Shown one piece after another: positions 8,147-16,442 of a DNA stretch of 36,051 nucleotides (position 1 is the first letter of the stretch; every line of letters starts with the position of its first letter). The DNA is from an uncultured Collinsella sp. (GTDB lineage Bacteria > Actinomycetota > Coriobacteriia > Coriobacteriales > Coriobacteriaceae). The stretch covers positions 1 to 36,051 of the forward strand of contig UQNC01000017.1 of the NCBI GenBank assembly GCA_900542175.1, written 5' to 3'. The notes beneath the pieces were generated by a model. That model saw only the letters and a program-made list of their open reading frames with translations, was not told the DNA's origin and did not search any database. A program made the position numbers and the translations under genes.

Positions 8147-8635
8147 TTACGCCTGCTGGTAGTGCAGGTGCTTCTCGTCGATATTGGCCAGGTCGCGGTC
8201 GAGATAGCGGCGCGCGAGCCAGTTTGCCATGGGGAGGTTCTGGTCCAGATAGTTACCGCACTCCTCGGGAGCGGCGCCGGGGATATCGCCCTCAAAACCA
8301 GCAACAAACTCGAACAGCTCGCGCACGAGCGGCAAGATCTCCTCGCTCGTCAGCTCACCAAAGACAACCAGGTAAAAGCCCGTGCGGCAGCCCATGGGGC
8401 CAAAGTAGACAATGCGGCTCGACCACTCGGCATGATTGCGGAGGAACGTGGCACCCAGATGCTCGATGGTGTGGCACTCCGCCGTGTTCATAACTGGCTC
8501 CTTGTTGGGCGTGGTCAGGCGCAGGTCAAAGGTGGTGACGGCGGCACCGGTCGCCGGATCGCGGTCGATGCGGCTCACATACACGCCGGGCTCAAGCAGC
8601 AGATGATCAACGGAAAAACTCGCGATGCGCTCCAT
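8147..8635 (-). CDS. luxS: S-ribosylhomocysteine lyase LuxS
   Basis: A 162-residue LuxS. It cleaves S-ribosylhomocysteine to homocysteine and DPD (the AI-2 precursor) in the activated methyl cycle. The metal site is complete: His55 and His59 in 'HTIEH' with Glu58, and Cys126 in 'PEECGNYLDQNLP'. Cys83 in 'GPMGCRTGFY' is the catalytic cysteine. The ATG is preceded by GAGAGGA. It has its own terminator, and a long stem-loop lies in its leader, so it is probably a separate unit from the upstream kinase operon. No pfs/mtnN or metabolic partner adjoins it. Confidence 0.97.
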   Translation of the reverse strand: MERIASFSVDHLLLEPGVYVSRIDRDPATGAAVTTFDLRLTTPNKEPVMNTAECHTIEHLGATFLRNHAEWSSRIVYFGPMGCRTGFYLVVFGELTSEEILPLVRELFEFVAGFEGDIPGAAPEECGNYLDQNLPMANWLARRYLDRDLANIDEKHLHYQQA

Positions 8636-8665
8636 GGCAGATCCTCTCGGTAGTCAATTTAGGAC

Positions 8666-8722
8666 GGGGCTCTTTTAGCTGGTTCGAATGATCGCACCAA
8701 TCATACCAGTCAAAAAAGCCCC
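8666..8722 (-). other. 57-nt stem-loop between the FGGY kinase operon and luxS
   Basis: On the minus strand GGGGCTTTTTTGACTGGT pairs with ACCAGCTAAAAGAGCCCC to give about 18 bp with one mismatch and two G-U pairs, and the apex can pair further (GAT/ATC). It could terminate the upstream operon or act as a 5' leader structure for luxS. The run of T lies in the 5' arm rather than after the stem, so it is not a standard terminator. Confidence 0.5.
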
Positions 8723-8770
8723 ATCCCAAATGAGCTGCCCGGGAATAGCCTGCGGGCGCCGCGCTGCCGC

Positions 8771-10261
8771 CTAGGCAGTGTAGGCGATGGTCGCGTCGAC
8801 GGCGTGACGCCAGCCGGCGATCTTTTTGGCTCGCTCGTCGGCAGGCATGGCAGGCTCCACGATGCCGCGGGCGCCGTAGACGTCAACGACATCGCGCGTG
8901 TACATGCCCAGCGCAATGCCGCAGGCCCAAGCCGCACCCAGACCGCTCATCTCGTCGTTGCTCGCAATGCGGATGGGCGAGCCGACCAGGTCGCTCTCAA
9001 ACTGCATCAGGTACGCGTCGCGCGTGGGACCGCCGTCAACACGAAGCTCGGCCAGTGCCGCGCCCGAATCCTCGACCATCGCATCGATCACGTCGAAGAT
9101 CTGATAGGCGATCGACTCGTCGGCGGCCTTTACGAACTCCGCACGGCCCGTGGTGCGCGTCATGCCAAAGACGCAGCCCTCGGCATCGCTCGCCCAGTGC
9201 GGCGCGCCCAGGCCCGTGAACGCCGGCACAAAGTAGACGCGGCTCGCCGGATTGGCGGCGTAGCACAGGTCGGTAACTTCCTCGGGGTTATTGATGAGCT
9301 CCAGGTCGTCGCGCAGCCACGTCTTGACGGCGCCGGCATAGCTCACGTTGCCCTCGAGAACATACTCGGTCACACCGTCCATACGCCACGCAAGCGAGCT
9401 CGAAAGCCCGTGCGAGCTGGCGACGAACTCGTCGCCGACGTTCATCATGACCGAGCTGCCGGTGCCATAGGTCGCCTTTGCCATGCCGCGGCTATGGCAG
9501 CCCTGGGCAAACAAGGCGGCATGGCTGTCGCCGAGCACGCCGTGAATGGGCACGGGCGCCGGCAAAAAGCCGCCCAGGTTCGTCATGCCGAACAGGCCAT
9601 CGGAATCGGTCACCTGCGGCAGGCAAGCCGAATCGACGCCAAAGGCCTCGCACACCGGCTCGCTCCAGCAGCCACGGCGCAGGTCAAAGAGCTGCGTGCG
9701 GCTGGCATTGGACCAGTCGCAGCGAAACTCCGCGCCGCCCGTGAGCGTCCAGACCACCCAGGCATCGATGGTGCCCAGGCACAGCTCGCCCGCCGCAGCG
9801 GCCTCGGCAGCCGCGGGAACGTTCGCGAGGATCCAGGCCATCTTGCCCGCCGGGTAGTAGGGCGAGAGCGCCAGACCCGTCGTGTCGCGCACCAGCTCGG
9901 CCACGCCTTCGCGCGCAGCAAGCTCGTCGCACAGCTCGCGGGCGCGGGCGCACTGCCACACCACGGCGTCGCACAGCGGCTCGCCCGTCGTGCGCTTCCA
10001 GGCAACGGTAGTCTCGCGCTGGCTGGAGATGCCGATGCCGGCGACGTCGGCCGGATCGACCCCGGTCTCCTCCACCACGGCGCGCGCCACGGCCAGCACG
10101 TTAGCGGCGATCTCGGCTGGATCATGGCTCACCCAGCCGGCCTCGTTGACAATCTGGCGATGCGGGCGATCGGCACGATGAATCAAATGGCCGCCCTCGT
10201 CCACCAGCAGCGCCTTGGTGCCCTGCGTGGATTGATCGATTCCGATGATGTAGCGGCCCAT
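8771..10261 (-). CDS. FGGY-family carbohydrate kinase, glycerol-kinase-like (candidate apulose kinase)
   Basis: A 496-residue kinase from the ATG at 10261, which has GAAAGGGG upstream; the five extra codons from a TTG are not needed. Overall it aligns with glycerol kinase: 'IGIDQST' for nucleotide phosphate, Arg82-Glu83 in 'SQRET', Trp102, Tyr135 and catalytic Asp245. However, the glycerol kinase 'GDQQAALF' loop is 'GDSHAALF' here (Ser246-His247), which points to a different polyol or ketose substrate. It is the last gene of an operon with a sugar isomerase and both transketolase halves. The logic of that set is isomerase, kinase, transketolase, so it likely phosphorylates a ketopentose such as D-apulose. 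Plain GlpK, or a kinase of another ketose, is the main alternative. Confidence 0.85.
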   Translation of the reverse strand: MGRYIIGIDQSTQGTKALLVDEGGHLIHRADRPHRQIVNEAGWVSHDPAEIAANVLAVARAVVEETGVDPADVAGIGISSQRETTVAWKRTTGEPLCDAVVWQCARARELCDELAAREGVAELVRDTTGLALSPYYPAGKMAWILANVPAAAEAAAAGELCLGTIDAWVVWTLTGGAEFRCDWSNASRTQLFDLRRGCWSEPVCEAFGVDSACLPQVTDSDGLFGMTNLGGFLPAPVPIHGVLGDSHAALFAQGCHSRGMAKATYGTGSSVMMNVGDEFVASSHGLSSSLAWRMDGVTEYVLEGNVSYAGAVKTWLRDDLELINNPEEVTDLCYAANPASRVYFVPAFTGLGAPHWASDAEGCVFGMTRTTGRAEFVKAADESIAYQIFDVIDAMVEDSGAALAELRVDGGPTRDAYLMQFESDLVGSPIRIASNDEMSGLGAAWACGIALGMYTRDVVDVYGARGIVEPAMPADERAKKIAGWRHAVDATIAYTA

Positions 10262-10280
10262 GGCCACCCCTTTCAAAACG

Positions 10281-10313
10281 AATGTGACAAAGGGGCGGTC
10301 CCTTTGTCACATT
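10281..10313. repeat. 14-bp perfect palindrome inside the operon
   Basis: AATGTGACAAAGGG (10281-10294) is perfectly inverted at 10300-10313 around GCGGT. It fills most of the 56-bp gap between the transketolase C-half and kinase genes. It has no T-tract, so it is unlikely to stop transcription fully; it may stabilise or process the message and lower kinase expression. The GGGGCGGTCCC core relates it to the other G-rich palindromes here. Confidence 0.7.
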
Positions 10314-10317
10314 CCAG

Positions 10318-11259
10318 TTACTCTGCGGGCAAGAACTCGGCGACCGTCTTGGCGATTCCGGCACCCGTCAGGCCGTAGTGCGCAAAGACCTCGGGGCTCG
10401 TGCCGGTGATGACCGGCGCATCGGGCAGGGAGAGGCACTTGACCGGACGCGGGCAGTGCTCGCCAACGACCTGCGCGACCATGGAACCCAGGCCACCGAA
10501 GGGGCTGTGCTCCTCGACGGTCACGACGGCGCGCGTGGCACCGGCGGCCTCGATCACGGCCTCGGCATCGAGCGGCTTGACGCAGTACATATCGAGCACC
10601 GTCGCCGAGATACCCTGTTCGGCCAGCAGATCGGCGGCGTCCACGGCATGGCGGACCATCTCGCCGGTGGCGACGATCGTCACATCGGTGCCGCGACGCA
10701 CCCAGGTGGCGCGGTCCATCTGGAACGGGCACTCGTCCTCGGTGTACACGTCCTCCACCGGGTTGCGGCCCACACGGATGTAGGCCGGCTTGTTGTCGGC
10801 GACCAGGGCACGCACGAGCTCGGCGGTCTGGAAGCGATCGCTCGGCAGATACACGCGCATGTTGGGAATCGCGCTCATGGCGGCGATATCCTGTGCGGAG
10901 TGATGGCTCATGCCCAAGGCGCCATAGGACACGCCGCCCGAGATGCCGATGAGCTTGACGTTGGTGTTGGAGTACGAAACGTCGACCTTGCACTGCTCAT
11001 ACGAGCGCGTGGTCACAAAGGACGCCGGCGAGGCGGCCCAGGCCTTCTTGCCGCACGAGGCCATACCGGCGGCGATGCTCACCAGGTCCTGCTCGGCGAT
11101 GCCGACCTCAATAGACTGCTGGGGATACTGATCGAAGAACGGCGTGAGCGATGCAGAGCCGCGGGAGTCGGAGCACAGGACGACGATGTCTTTATCGGTT
11201 GCGGCGGCCTCGAGCAGCGTGTCGCAGATAGCCTTGCGGTTGGCGATCTTGTTAGCCAT
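10318..11259 (-). CDS. Transketolase, C-terminal half (split enzyme)
   Basis: A 313-residue subunit holding the pyrimidine-binding and C-terminal transketolase domains. The cofactor-activating Glu56 sits in 'EVGIAEQDL', and 'GALGMSHHSAQDIA' and 'SPFGGLGSMVAQ' are typical of the family. It pairs with the N-terminal half encoded just upstream, whose reading frame it overlaps by 8 bp, with AAGGAGG ahead of the ATG at 11259. Together they would move a two-carbon ketol unit using thiamine diphosphate. Split transketolases with dedicated kinase and isomerase genes are usually specialised catabolic enzymes rather than the housekeeping pentose-phosphate enzyme. EC 2.2.1.13 (apulose-4-phosphate transketolase) is the candidate activity. 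Confidence 0.9.
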   Translation of the reverse strand: MANKIANRKAICDTLLEAAATDKDIVVLCSDSRGSASLTPFFDQYPQQSIEVGIAEQDLVSIAAGMASCGKKAWAASPASFVTTRSYEQCKVDVSYSNTNVKLIGISGGVSYGALGMSHHSAQDIAAMSAIPNMRVYLPSDRFQTAELVRALVADNKPAYIRVGRNPVEDVYTEDECPFQMDRATWVRRGTDVTIVATGEMVRHAVDAADLLAEQGISATVLDMYCVKPLDAEAVIEAAGATRAVVTVEEHSPFGGLGSMVAQVVGEHCPRPVKCLSLPDAPVITGTSPEVFAHYGLTGAGIAKTVAEFLPAE

Positions 11260-12088
11260 TGATGGCCTCCTTATGGGCAGCGAAATCGGCGATGATCTGG
11301 GCATATTCCTCGTCGTTGGGCAGGTGATGATGCCAGGCGGCCTTGTCCTCCATAACCGGCGAGCCGTAGCCCTTCACCGTGTTGAGGATAATGACCGTGG
11401 GCTTACCCTTGGTCTCGGTGGCCAGCGTCAGCGCGGCGTCGATGGCCTGGACGTCGTTGCCCGGAATGGACAGCACGTTCCAACCGAAGGCGGCCCAGCG
11501 CTCCTCCTGCGAGTCCTGCTTCATGACGTCCTCGGTGCTGCCGCTGATCTGCAGGCGGTTGCGGTCCACGAGCGCGCACAGGTTATCGAGCTGGTAGTTG
11601 CCGCCGCTCATGGCGCCCTCCCAGACCGAGCCCTCGGCAAGCTCGCCGTCGCCCATGATGGTGTAGACGCGGTAGTCGCGGCCGTCCATCTTGCCGGCAA
11701 GCGCCATGCCCACAGTCACGGGCAGACCGTGACCCAACGAGCCCGAGTTCATCTCGATGCCCTTGAGCTTGTTGTTGGGGTGACCGATGTAGGGGCTGCC
11801 GAACTTGGAGAAGCGGGCCTTGACGTCATCGAGGTCAAGATAGCCCTCGTGGCAGAGCACCGCATAGTAGGCCTCCATGGCGTGGCCCTTAGAGAGTACG
11901 AAGCGATCGCGGTTGGGATCGTCGACGGTCTCGGGAGAAATGTTGAGGTGGTTGGCATAGAGCGTCATGAGGGCGTCGATCACCGACATGTCGCCACCGA
12001 TGTGGCCGCCGGCGCCAGCCATGATGATATCGACGCAATCGCGTCGAAGGTCCCAACGCAGGGACTCAAGCTCTTCGATAGTTGCCAT
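11252..12088 (-). CDS. Transketolase, N-terminal half (split enzyme)
   Basis: A 278-residue subunit with the thiamine-diphosphate pyrophosphate domain: 'GHIGGDMSVIDAL' near the N-terminus, 'SKGHAMEAYYA', 'GSLGHGLPVTVGMAL', and the metal/cofactor motif 'MGDGELAEGSVWE' followed about 25 residues on by 'VDRNRLQ'. The ATG at 12088 lies 2 bases after the isomerase stop codon and its GAGGAGAG ribosome binding site is inside the isomerase gene, so the two are translationally coupled. The extended frame upstream of this ATG has no support. It works with the C-terminal half at 10318-11259. Confidence 0.92.
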   Translation of the reverse strand: MATIEELESLRWDLRRDCVDIIMAGAGGHIGGDMSVIDALMTLYANHLNISPETVDDPNRDRFVLSKGHAMEAYYAVLCHEGYLDLDDVKARFSKFGSPYIGHPNNKLKGIEMNSGSLGHGLPVTVGMALAGKMDGRDYRVYTIMGDGELAEGSVWEGAMSGGNYQLDNLCALVDRNRLQISGSTEDVMKQDSQEERWAAFGWNVLSIPGNDVQAIDAALTLATETKGKPTVIILNTVKGYGSPVMEDKAAWHHHLPNDEEYAQIIADFAAHKEAING

Positions 12089-12090
12089 TT

Positions 12091-13491
12091 CTACTCTCCT
12101 CGCAGGTAAGCTTTGACGTCTTCTTCGATGGGGTCGTACAGGTCGGGGACAATGCCGATGTACTTGCACGCCTCGTAGAGCACCGGCACCACGTTGGCGT
12201 GAATGGCGACGCAATGGTGGATGTAGGGACCCTCGACGATCTTGGCCTCGAGGCGCTTGAGGTTGTCGACCTCGACCCACAGGTAGGTGCCCATGCCGGC
12301 CGGGCCGTCGATGCCGCGGGCGTTGCCCAGCAGCAGCGAGTACTCGCCGTTGTCGCCGTCAAAGCGGGCAAGGGTGAGGTCGCCGTGCTTGGCCTCGGCC
12401 GTCAGCGCGCCGGGGTGATCGAAGGCCAGCGGATAGGTGAGCTTGGGCTTGACGGCCGCGCAGCTGCAGGGCCAGGGGCCGCAGTGCTGCAGCAGCTCGC
12501 CGTTCTCGTTATCGGGATGACGCACGGTCCAGTCGGCGAACATGCCGCGGTGACGGCCCAGGTCGGCGGCCTCGACCATCAGCGCGGTGATAGCGCCATG
12601 GATGTCGGTCTCGCAGACGATGGGGATGCCCATCTCGTTGAGGATTGCGTTGGCGGCGCAGGGCATAATGCCCAACTCGTCCTGCAGGGCGTTCCAGCAC
12701 TGGATGGCGCCGGCGTTGCAGCCGTACTTCTCGACCAGGCGCTTCATGGCAATGGCGAGTCCTGCGACCGCAGGAACCTTGTCCTCGGGGATGCAGATCT
12801 CAAAGCTGTCACCAATGTGGGCGAGCATGGTTGCCATGGCCTGCTCGTCAGCCTGGGCGTCGCGCACGGCCTGGACAAGCTCGGTCATGGGGATGGGCGA
12901 AAGCTGGATGTTGAACTTCTCGAGCAGCTCGCCCTCGTTGCACATGGTCGACCAGAAATCGAACGGACGGGTGGCCATCTGCAGGATGCGGGTGTGCTTG
13001 AAAGTCTTGACCACGTTGCACACGGCCAAAAAGTCCCAGACACCGCGCTCGAACTCGGGATCGGTCAGACGGCAGTTGGTCATGTAGGTGAAGGGAACCT
13101 GGAAGCGACGCAGGACCTTGCCGGTGGCGAACAGGCCGCACTGGCTATCGCGCAGACGGGTGCCGTCGGGCTCGGGGCGCTCGTCGCGCGGACCCCACAG
13201 CAGCACGGGCAAGCCGAGCTCGCGGGCAAGGCGGGCGCAGACATACTCGGTACCAAAGTTGGCGTGGCAGAGCATGATGCCGTCGACGCCCTCGGCGCGG
13301 AACTTCTCGACGATAGGCGCGATATGGCTGTCGTCGAACAGCAGGCCCTCGTCGTTGATGTCGTCGATATCCACAATCTCGACGCCGATCTCGCGCAGGC
13401 GATCAGCCGTAAGGCCGCGATACTTGATCGCGTCCGGCGCGCTAAAGATGCTACGGCGCGTGGGCACAAAACCGAGCTTGATCTTATCCAT
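12091..13491 (-). CDS. L-fucose/arabinose-isomerase-like sugar isomerase (candidate apiose isomerase)
   Basis: A 466-residue cytoplasmic protein of the L-fucose isomerase-like superfamily, preceded by GGGGAGGA. The N-terminal half looks like a Rossmann-type domain ('DGIMLCHANFGTEYVCARLARELGLPVLLWGPRDE'-like region, 70-104). The C-terminal half has Glu272, Asp296 and His336 in contexts ('ALQDELG', 'CETDIHGA', 'LQHCGPWP') that could form the Glu-Asp-His metal site of this fold; this mapping is inference. It is the first gene of the isomerase, transketolase and kinase operon, so it should convert an aldose to the ketose that the kinase phosphorylates. It is shorter than classical FucI (about 590 residues) and AraA (about 500). 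Confidence 0.85.
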   Translation of the reverse strand: MDKIKLGFVPTRRSIFSAPDAIKYRGLTADRLREIGVEIVDIDDINDEGLLFDDSHIAPIVEKFRAEGVDGIMLCHANFGTEYVCARLARELGLPVLLWGPRDERPEPDGTRLRDSQCGLFATGKVLRRFQVPFTYMTNCRLTDPEFERGVWDFLAVCNVVKTFKHTRILQMATRPFDFWSTMCNEGELLEKFNIQLSPIPMTELVQAVRDAQADEQAMATMLAHIGDSFEICIPEDKVPAVAGLAIAMKRLVEKYGCNAGAIQCWNALQDELGIMPCAANAILNEMGIPIVCETDIHGAITALMVEAADLGRHRGMFADWTVRHPDNENGELLQHCGPWPCSCAAVKPKLTYPLAFDHPGALTAEAKHGDLTLARFDGDNGEYSLLLGNARGIDGPAGMGTYLWVEVDNLKRLEAKIVEGPYIHHCVAIHANVVPVLYEACKYIGIVPDLYDPIEEDVKAYLRGE

Positions 13492-13517
13492 GTACGTCCT
13501 CCCCTAGTCACATGTTC

Positions 13518-13563
13518 AGTAAACAGACGCATGTTTCGTTTTGTTCTGTTTACTAAATGTTTT
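13518..13563 (-). promoter_or_regulatory. Candidate LacI operator region upstream of the isomerase operon
   Basis: AGTAAACAGA (13518-13527) and TCTGTTTACT (13545-13554) form a perfect 10-bp dyad with a 17-base spacer, 27 bp before the isomerase start. The adjoining TACTAAATGTTTT (13551-13563) matches TAGTAAATGTTTA in the promoter of the upstream lacI-type gene at 10 of 13 positions. The interval 13492-13657 is A/T-rich with further GTAAACA half sites. I infer that the LacI-family protein acts here. Confidence 0.5.
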
Positions 13564-13657
13564 ACTCTTTTGTTTAGAAGTTTAGCGCGAAATACCCGTA
13601 AGCGGTAGAGAAATCAGCCTAAACGGTATGTAAACAAACTGAACATACAAGGGAAAC

Positions 13658-13683
13658 AAAAAGAGGACCCCGAAGGATCCTCT
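13658..13683 (-). terminator. Terminator of the lacI-type gene
   Basis: On the minus strand AGAGGATCC-TTCG-GGGTCCTCT forms a 9-bp stem capped by a UUCG tetraloop and followed by TTTT. It separates the regulator gene from the isomerase operon, so the operon needs its own promoter. Confidence 0.85.
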
Positions 13684-13747
13684 CTTGGTAGCGTTATGTT
13701 TACCGCCCTGGCGCGCTTTGACACGCCGCAGACGATGCCGTCTCCGC

Positions 13748-14758
13748 CTAGATTTCGCGCACGCTCTGGCGCTCGACAAAATAGGTCGACACAGCCGTTT
13801 TGCAGGTATAGCTCTTGGGATTGCGGATGTTGCCCACCAGGCGGCGCACCGCGATCTCACCCACCTCGTGCTTGGGAACGTGAACCGTGGTGAGCGGCGG
13901 GTTGGAGAAAGCGCCCAACGACAGGTCGTCAAAGCCGATGATCGAGACATCATCGGGCACGCGAATGCCGTGCTCGTTGAGCGCGCGCATGGCACCCACG
14001 GCGAGCACGTCGTTCTCGGCAAAGAAAGCCGTCGGCAGGTCGTCGTGCGAGACGCCGTCGAGCCACGCGCCCATATCGCGATAAGCACCCTCAAGCGTGG
14101 TGCCCAGCGCGACACGCCATGCTGGGTTGGCCTCGAGGTCCGCATCCTCAAGCGCTTGACGATAGCCGCGCTCGCGATCCTTAAAGTTGCGGATGCGAAG
14201 GTCGCCCGCCAGATAGCCGATTTGCTTGTGACCCTTCTCGATAAGGTAGTCCACGGCACGCAGCACCGAATCGGTATTGGCAATGACCACGGCATCGAAG
14301 TACTGGCGGTCGCTCCAGCCATCGAGCACAATCAGGTGGGCGGCAGCGTTGGCAAACAGGGCGTAGTCTTCCTCGCCCAGTTCGGTACCCATCAGCACGA
14401 TGGCGGCGGACGGGTCGGCGATCAGGCCCTCGACCTGCGGACGCACGGCGTCCAGGTCGCTAAAGTCGAGCGAGACAAAGCTCGTGCTCATGCCGTGGCG
14501 ACGCGCCTGGCGCTCCACGCCCTCAATAACCGCGGGATGGAAGGTGCTCTCGTCCAGGATGGCGCCCGTCTTGCGCGCGAGCACAAACTGGATGCTCTCG
14601 AGTTGCGTCGACTGCTGATAGCCGAGCGACTGCGCGCACTCCAGGATGACCTTGGCGGTCTCCTCGCTCACGCTGCGCTTGCGGTTGAGCGCGTTGGACA
14701 CGGTCGCAGGCGAAAAACCGGTAATGCGGCTGATCTCGCGAACACTTGCTTTAGCCAT
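13748..14758 (-). CDS. LacI-family transcriptional regulator
   Basis: A 336-residue repressor starting at the ATG at 14758, preceded by AGGGGGA. Residues 1-50 form the LacI helix-turn-helix and hinge ('SVREISRITGFSPATVSNALNRKRSV'). The rest is a periplasmic-binding-protein-like effector domain ('VLMGTELGEED', 'LIVLDGW', 'IIGFDDLSLGAF', 'LTTVHVPKHEVGE'). It lies between the isomerase/transketolase/kinase operon downstream and the beta-glucoside operon upstream, all on the minus strand. Shared sequence in its own promoter and that of the isomerase suggests that it controls both; the inducing sugar is unknown. The longer frame to 14839 lacks a start with a good ribosome binding site. Confidence 0.9.
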   Translation of the reverse strand: MAKASVREISRITGFSPATVSNALNRKRSVSEETAKVILECAQSLGYQQSTQLESIQFVLARKTGAILDESTFHPAVIEGVERQARRHGMSTSFVSLDFSDLDAVRPQVEGLIADPSAAIVLMGTELGEEDYALFANAAAHLIVLDGWSDRQYFDAVVIANTDSVLRAVDYLIEKGHKQIGYLAGDLRIRNFKDRERGYRQALEDADLEANPAWRVALGTTLEGAYRDMGAWLDGVSHDDLPTAFFAENDVLAVGAMRALNEHGIRVPDDVSIIGFDDLSLGAFSNPPLTTVHVPKHEVGEIAVRRLVGNIRNPKSYTCKTAVSTYFVERQSVREI

Positions 14759-14840
14759 TGTTCCCCCTAGCAACGGCCGCTGTCGAGCATCGTGGCCTGA
14801 CCGCCCCGTGACTCGACAACTAAACGACCGCAAATTCAAT

Positions 14841-14887
14841 CTAAACAGAGTAGTAAATGTTTATTAGCTAGTTTAGCCTGTTGTCAA
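14841..14887 (-). promoter_or_regulatory. Promoter and operator-like dyad of the lacI-type gene
   Basis: A consensus TTGACA -35 box lies at 14882-14887 (minus strand). Around the expected -10 there is a compound dyad centred at 14858.5: the inner TAGTAAATGTTTATTA (14851-14866, 12 of 16 symmetric) and the outer CTAAAC/GTTTAG (14841-14846 and 14871-14876). This arrangement fits autoregulation. Confidence 0.5.
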
Positions 14888-14940
14888 GCGAAGTGGCACG
14901 ACTATTCCCCCAACGGGCGCATTTGTCCATCTTAACGTTA

Positions 14941-16359
14941 TTACGCAAGGTCTTCGCCATTGCTTGCTATTACGCGTCGGTACCATTCGAAGCTTTTCTT
15001 TTTACGTCTCTCAAACGAGCCCGCACCGCTATCGTCTCGATCGACATAGATAAACCCGTAGCGCTTACGCATCTGTCCTGTGGCGACCGAAACCAAATCG
15101 ATCGGGCCCCAACAGGTATATCCCATGAGTTCCACCCCGTCGAGCTCGACGGTCTCCCTCATCGCCTCGATGTGGGCCCGCAGGTATTCAACTCGATAGT
15201 CGTCTTCTATTTCACCCGAATCTTCCGGCACATCAGGAGCACCCAAACCGTTTTCGACGATGAACAGCGGCTTTTGATAGCGATCCCAGATTTCATTCAT
15301 GGTGACGCGCAGCCCTTTGGGGTCGATAAACCTCCCCCAAGGCTCCTGTTTTAAATACGGATTAGGCGCCGAGCGAAGAAGGTTCGAATCGAACTGACCT
15401 TCCGCATGCGCTTTTGCGACGCGCGTCGAGTAATACGAAAACGAGACGAAATCGACCAGGTTTGCAGCCAGTACTTCGCGGTCATCATCCCGATAGGGCA
15501 CCTCAAAACCATGGCGGGCGTATTCCTTGAGAACATAGCTCGGGTACGCACCGCGCACCTGGACGTCGGTAAACATGTAATGGCTGCGATTCTCAGCCTG
15601 CGCAGCCAGCACATCGTCCGGATCACATGTAGCCGGATAGAAGACACCTGCGTTGAGCATGCAACCGATCTTCGCCCCGGGGCACAGTTCATGACACGCC
15701 CCGACCGCACGGGCACTCGCAACCAATACATGGTGCACGGCCGTGTGAACCGTTGCATAGCGATTCTCCCCTTGCTCGAAGATGATCCCCGCCGCCATAA
15801 AGCACGCCTGCGTCATGATGTTGATCTCGTTAAAGGTCAGCCAATAATTGACCAATCCCCGATAGCGCTCGAACACGGTACGCGAATATCGATCGAACAG
15901 GTCGACCAACCTGCGATCGCGCCATCCGCCATACGCATCGACGAGATGCATGGGGACATCATAGTGGTTGAGCGTCACCAAAGGCTCAATGCCATGCGCG
16001 CGGCACGTCCTAAAAACATCCTCGTAAAAGGCAAGGCCTTCTTCATTGAGCTCGGCTTCGTCTCCTTTGGGAAAAATGCGGCTCCAGGCGATCGATAAGC
16101 GCAGGCATTTAAAACCCATCTGGGCAAACAGTTCAATATCCTGCTTGTACCTATGGTAAAAATCAATGCCTTTGCGAGCGGGATAGAAGCTGTCGGGTGC
16201 CAACGCACGCGGATCAAGGTCTCCCCGCATGACGTCCATGCGCTGATCGCCAAACGGCAGCATGTCGGAATTGGCTAAACCGCGACCGCCTTCGTTCCAT
16301 CCTCCCTCGCACTGGTTTGCAGCCAGAGCCCCGCCCCATAAAAAATCTTCTCTAAACAT
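14941..16359 (-). CDS. 6-phospho-beta-glucosidase of the bgl-type PTS operon, GH1 family
   Basis: A 472-residue GH1 enzyme from the ATG at 16359, preceded by GAAAGGAC. Acid/base Glu178 lies in 'TFNEIN', nucleophile Glu369 in 'IVENGLG', and Ser424, Lys432 and Tyr434 form the 6-phosphate site. It hydrolyses phospho-beta-glucosides imported by the EIIBC permease encoded 146 bp upstream, giving glucose 6-phosphate. It is a clear paralogue of the enzyme at 5582-7012, with the same length class and active-site motifs but divergent in between, so the two may differ in aglycone preference. It is the third gene of the licT-bglP-bglH arrangement. Start sites further upstream would cross a hairpin and lack a ribosome binding site. 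Confidence 0.94.
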   Translation of the reverse strand: MFREDFLWGGALAANQCEGGWNEGGRGLANSDMLPFGDQRMDVMRGDLDPRALAPDSFYPARKGIDFYHRYKQDIELFAQMGFKCLRLSIAWSRIFPKGDEAELNEEGLAFYEDVFRTCRAHGIEPLVTLNHYDVPMHLVDAYGGWRDRRLVDLFDRYSRTVFERYRGLVNYWLTFNEINIMTQACFMAAGIIFEQGENRYATVHTAVHHVLVASARAVGACHELCPGAKIGCMLNAGVFYPATCDPDDVLAAQAENRSHYMFTDVQVRGAYPSYVLKEYARHGFEVPYRDDDREVLAANLVDFVSFSYYSTRVAKAHAEGQFDSNLLRSAPNPYLKQEPWGRFIDPKGLRVTMNEIWDRYQKPLFIVENGLGAPDVPEDSGEIEDDYRVEYLRAHIEAMRETVELDGVELMGYTCWGPIDLVSVATGQMRKRYGFIYVDRDDSGAGSFERRKKKSFEWYRRVIASNGEDLA

Positions 16360-16442
16360 TATGGTGTCGTCCTTTCTATCAAATTCCCGGCCCACGCTGT
16401 CGAACGCAACGGACTCGGCAAGTGCCGCGCAACAGCACAGTA

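Noticed and set aside
8771..10261. Straight annotation as glycerol kinase GlpK
   Set aside because: The active-site loop GDQQ is GDSH, and the operon holds isomerase and transketolase genes rather than glpF, glpO or glpD.
10281..10313. Terminator before the kinase gene
   Set aside because: The stem is perfect, but no T-tract follows on either strand and the kinase has no other visible promoter.
10318..12088. Sulfoquinovose (sulfo-transketolase) pathway
   Set aside because: A split transketolase fits, but a FGGY kinase and a fucose-isomerase-like enzyme are not part of that pathway as I know it, and no sulfolactaldehyde enzymes are present.
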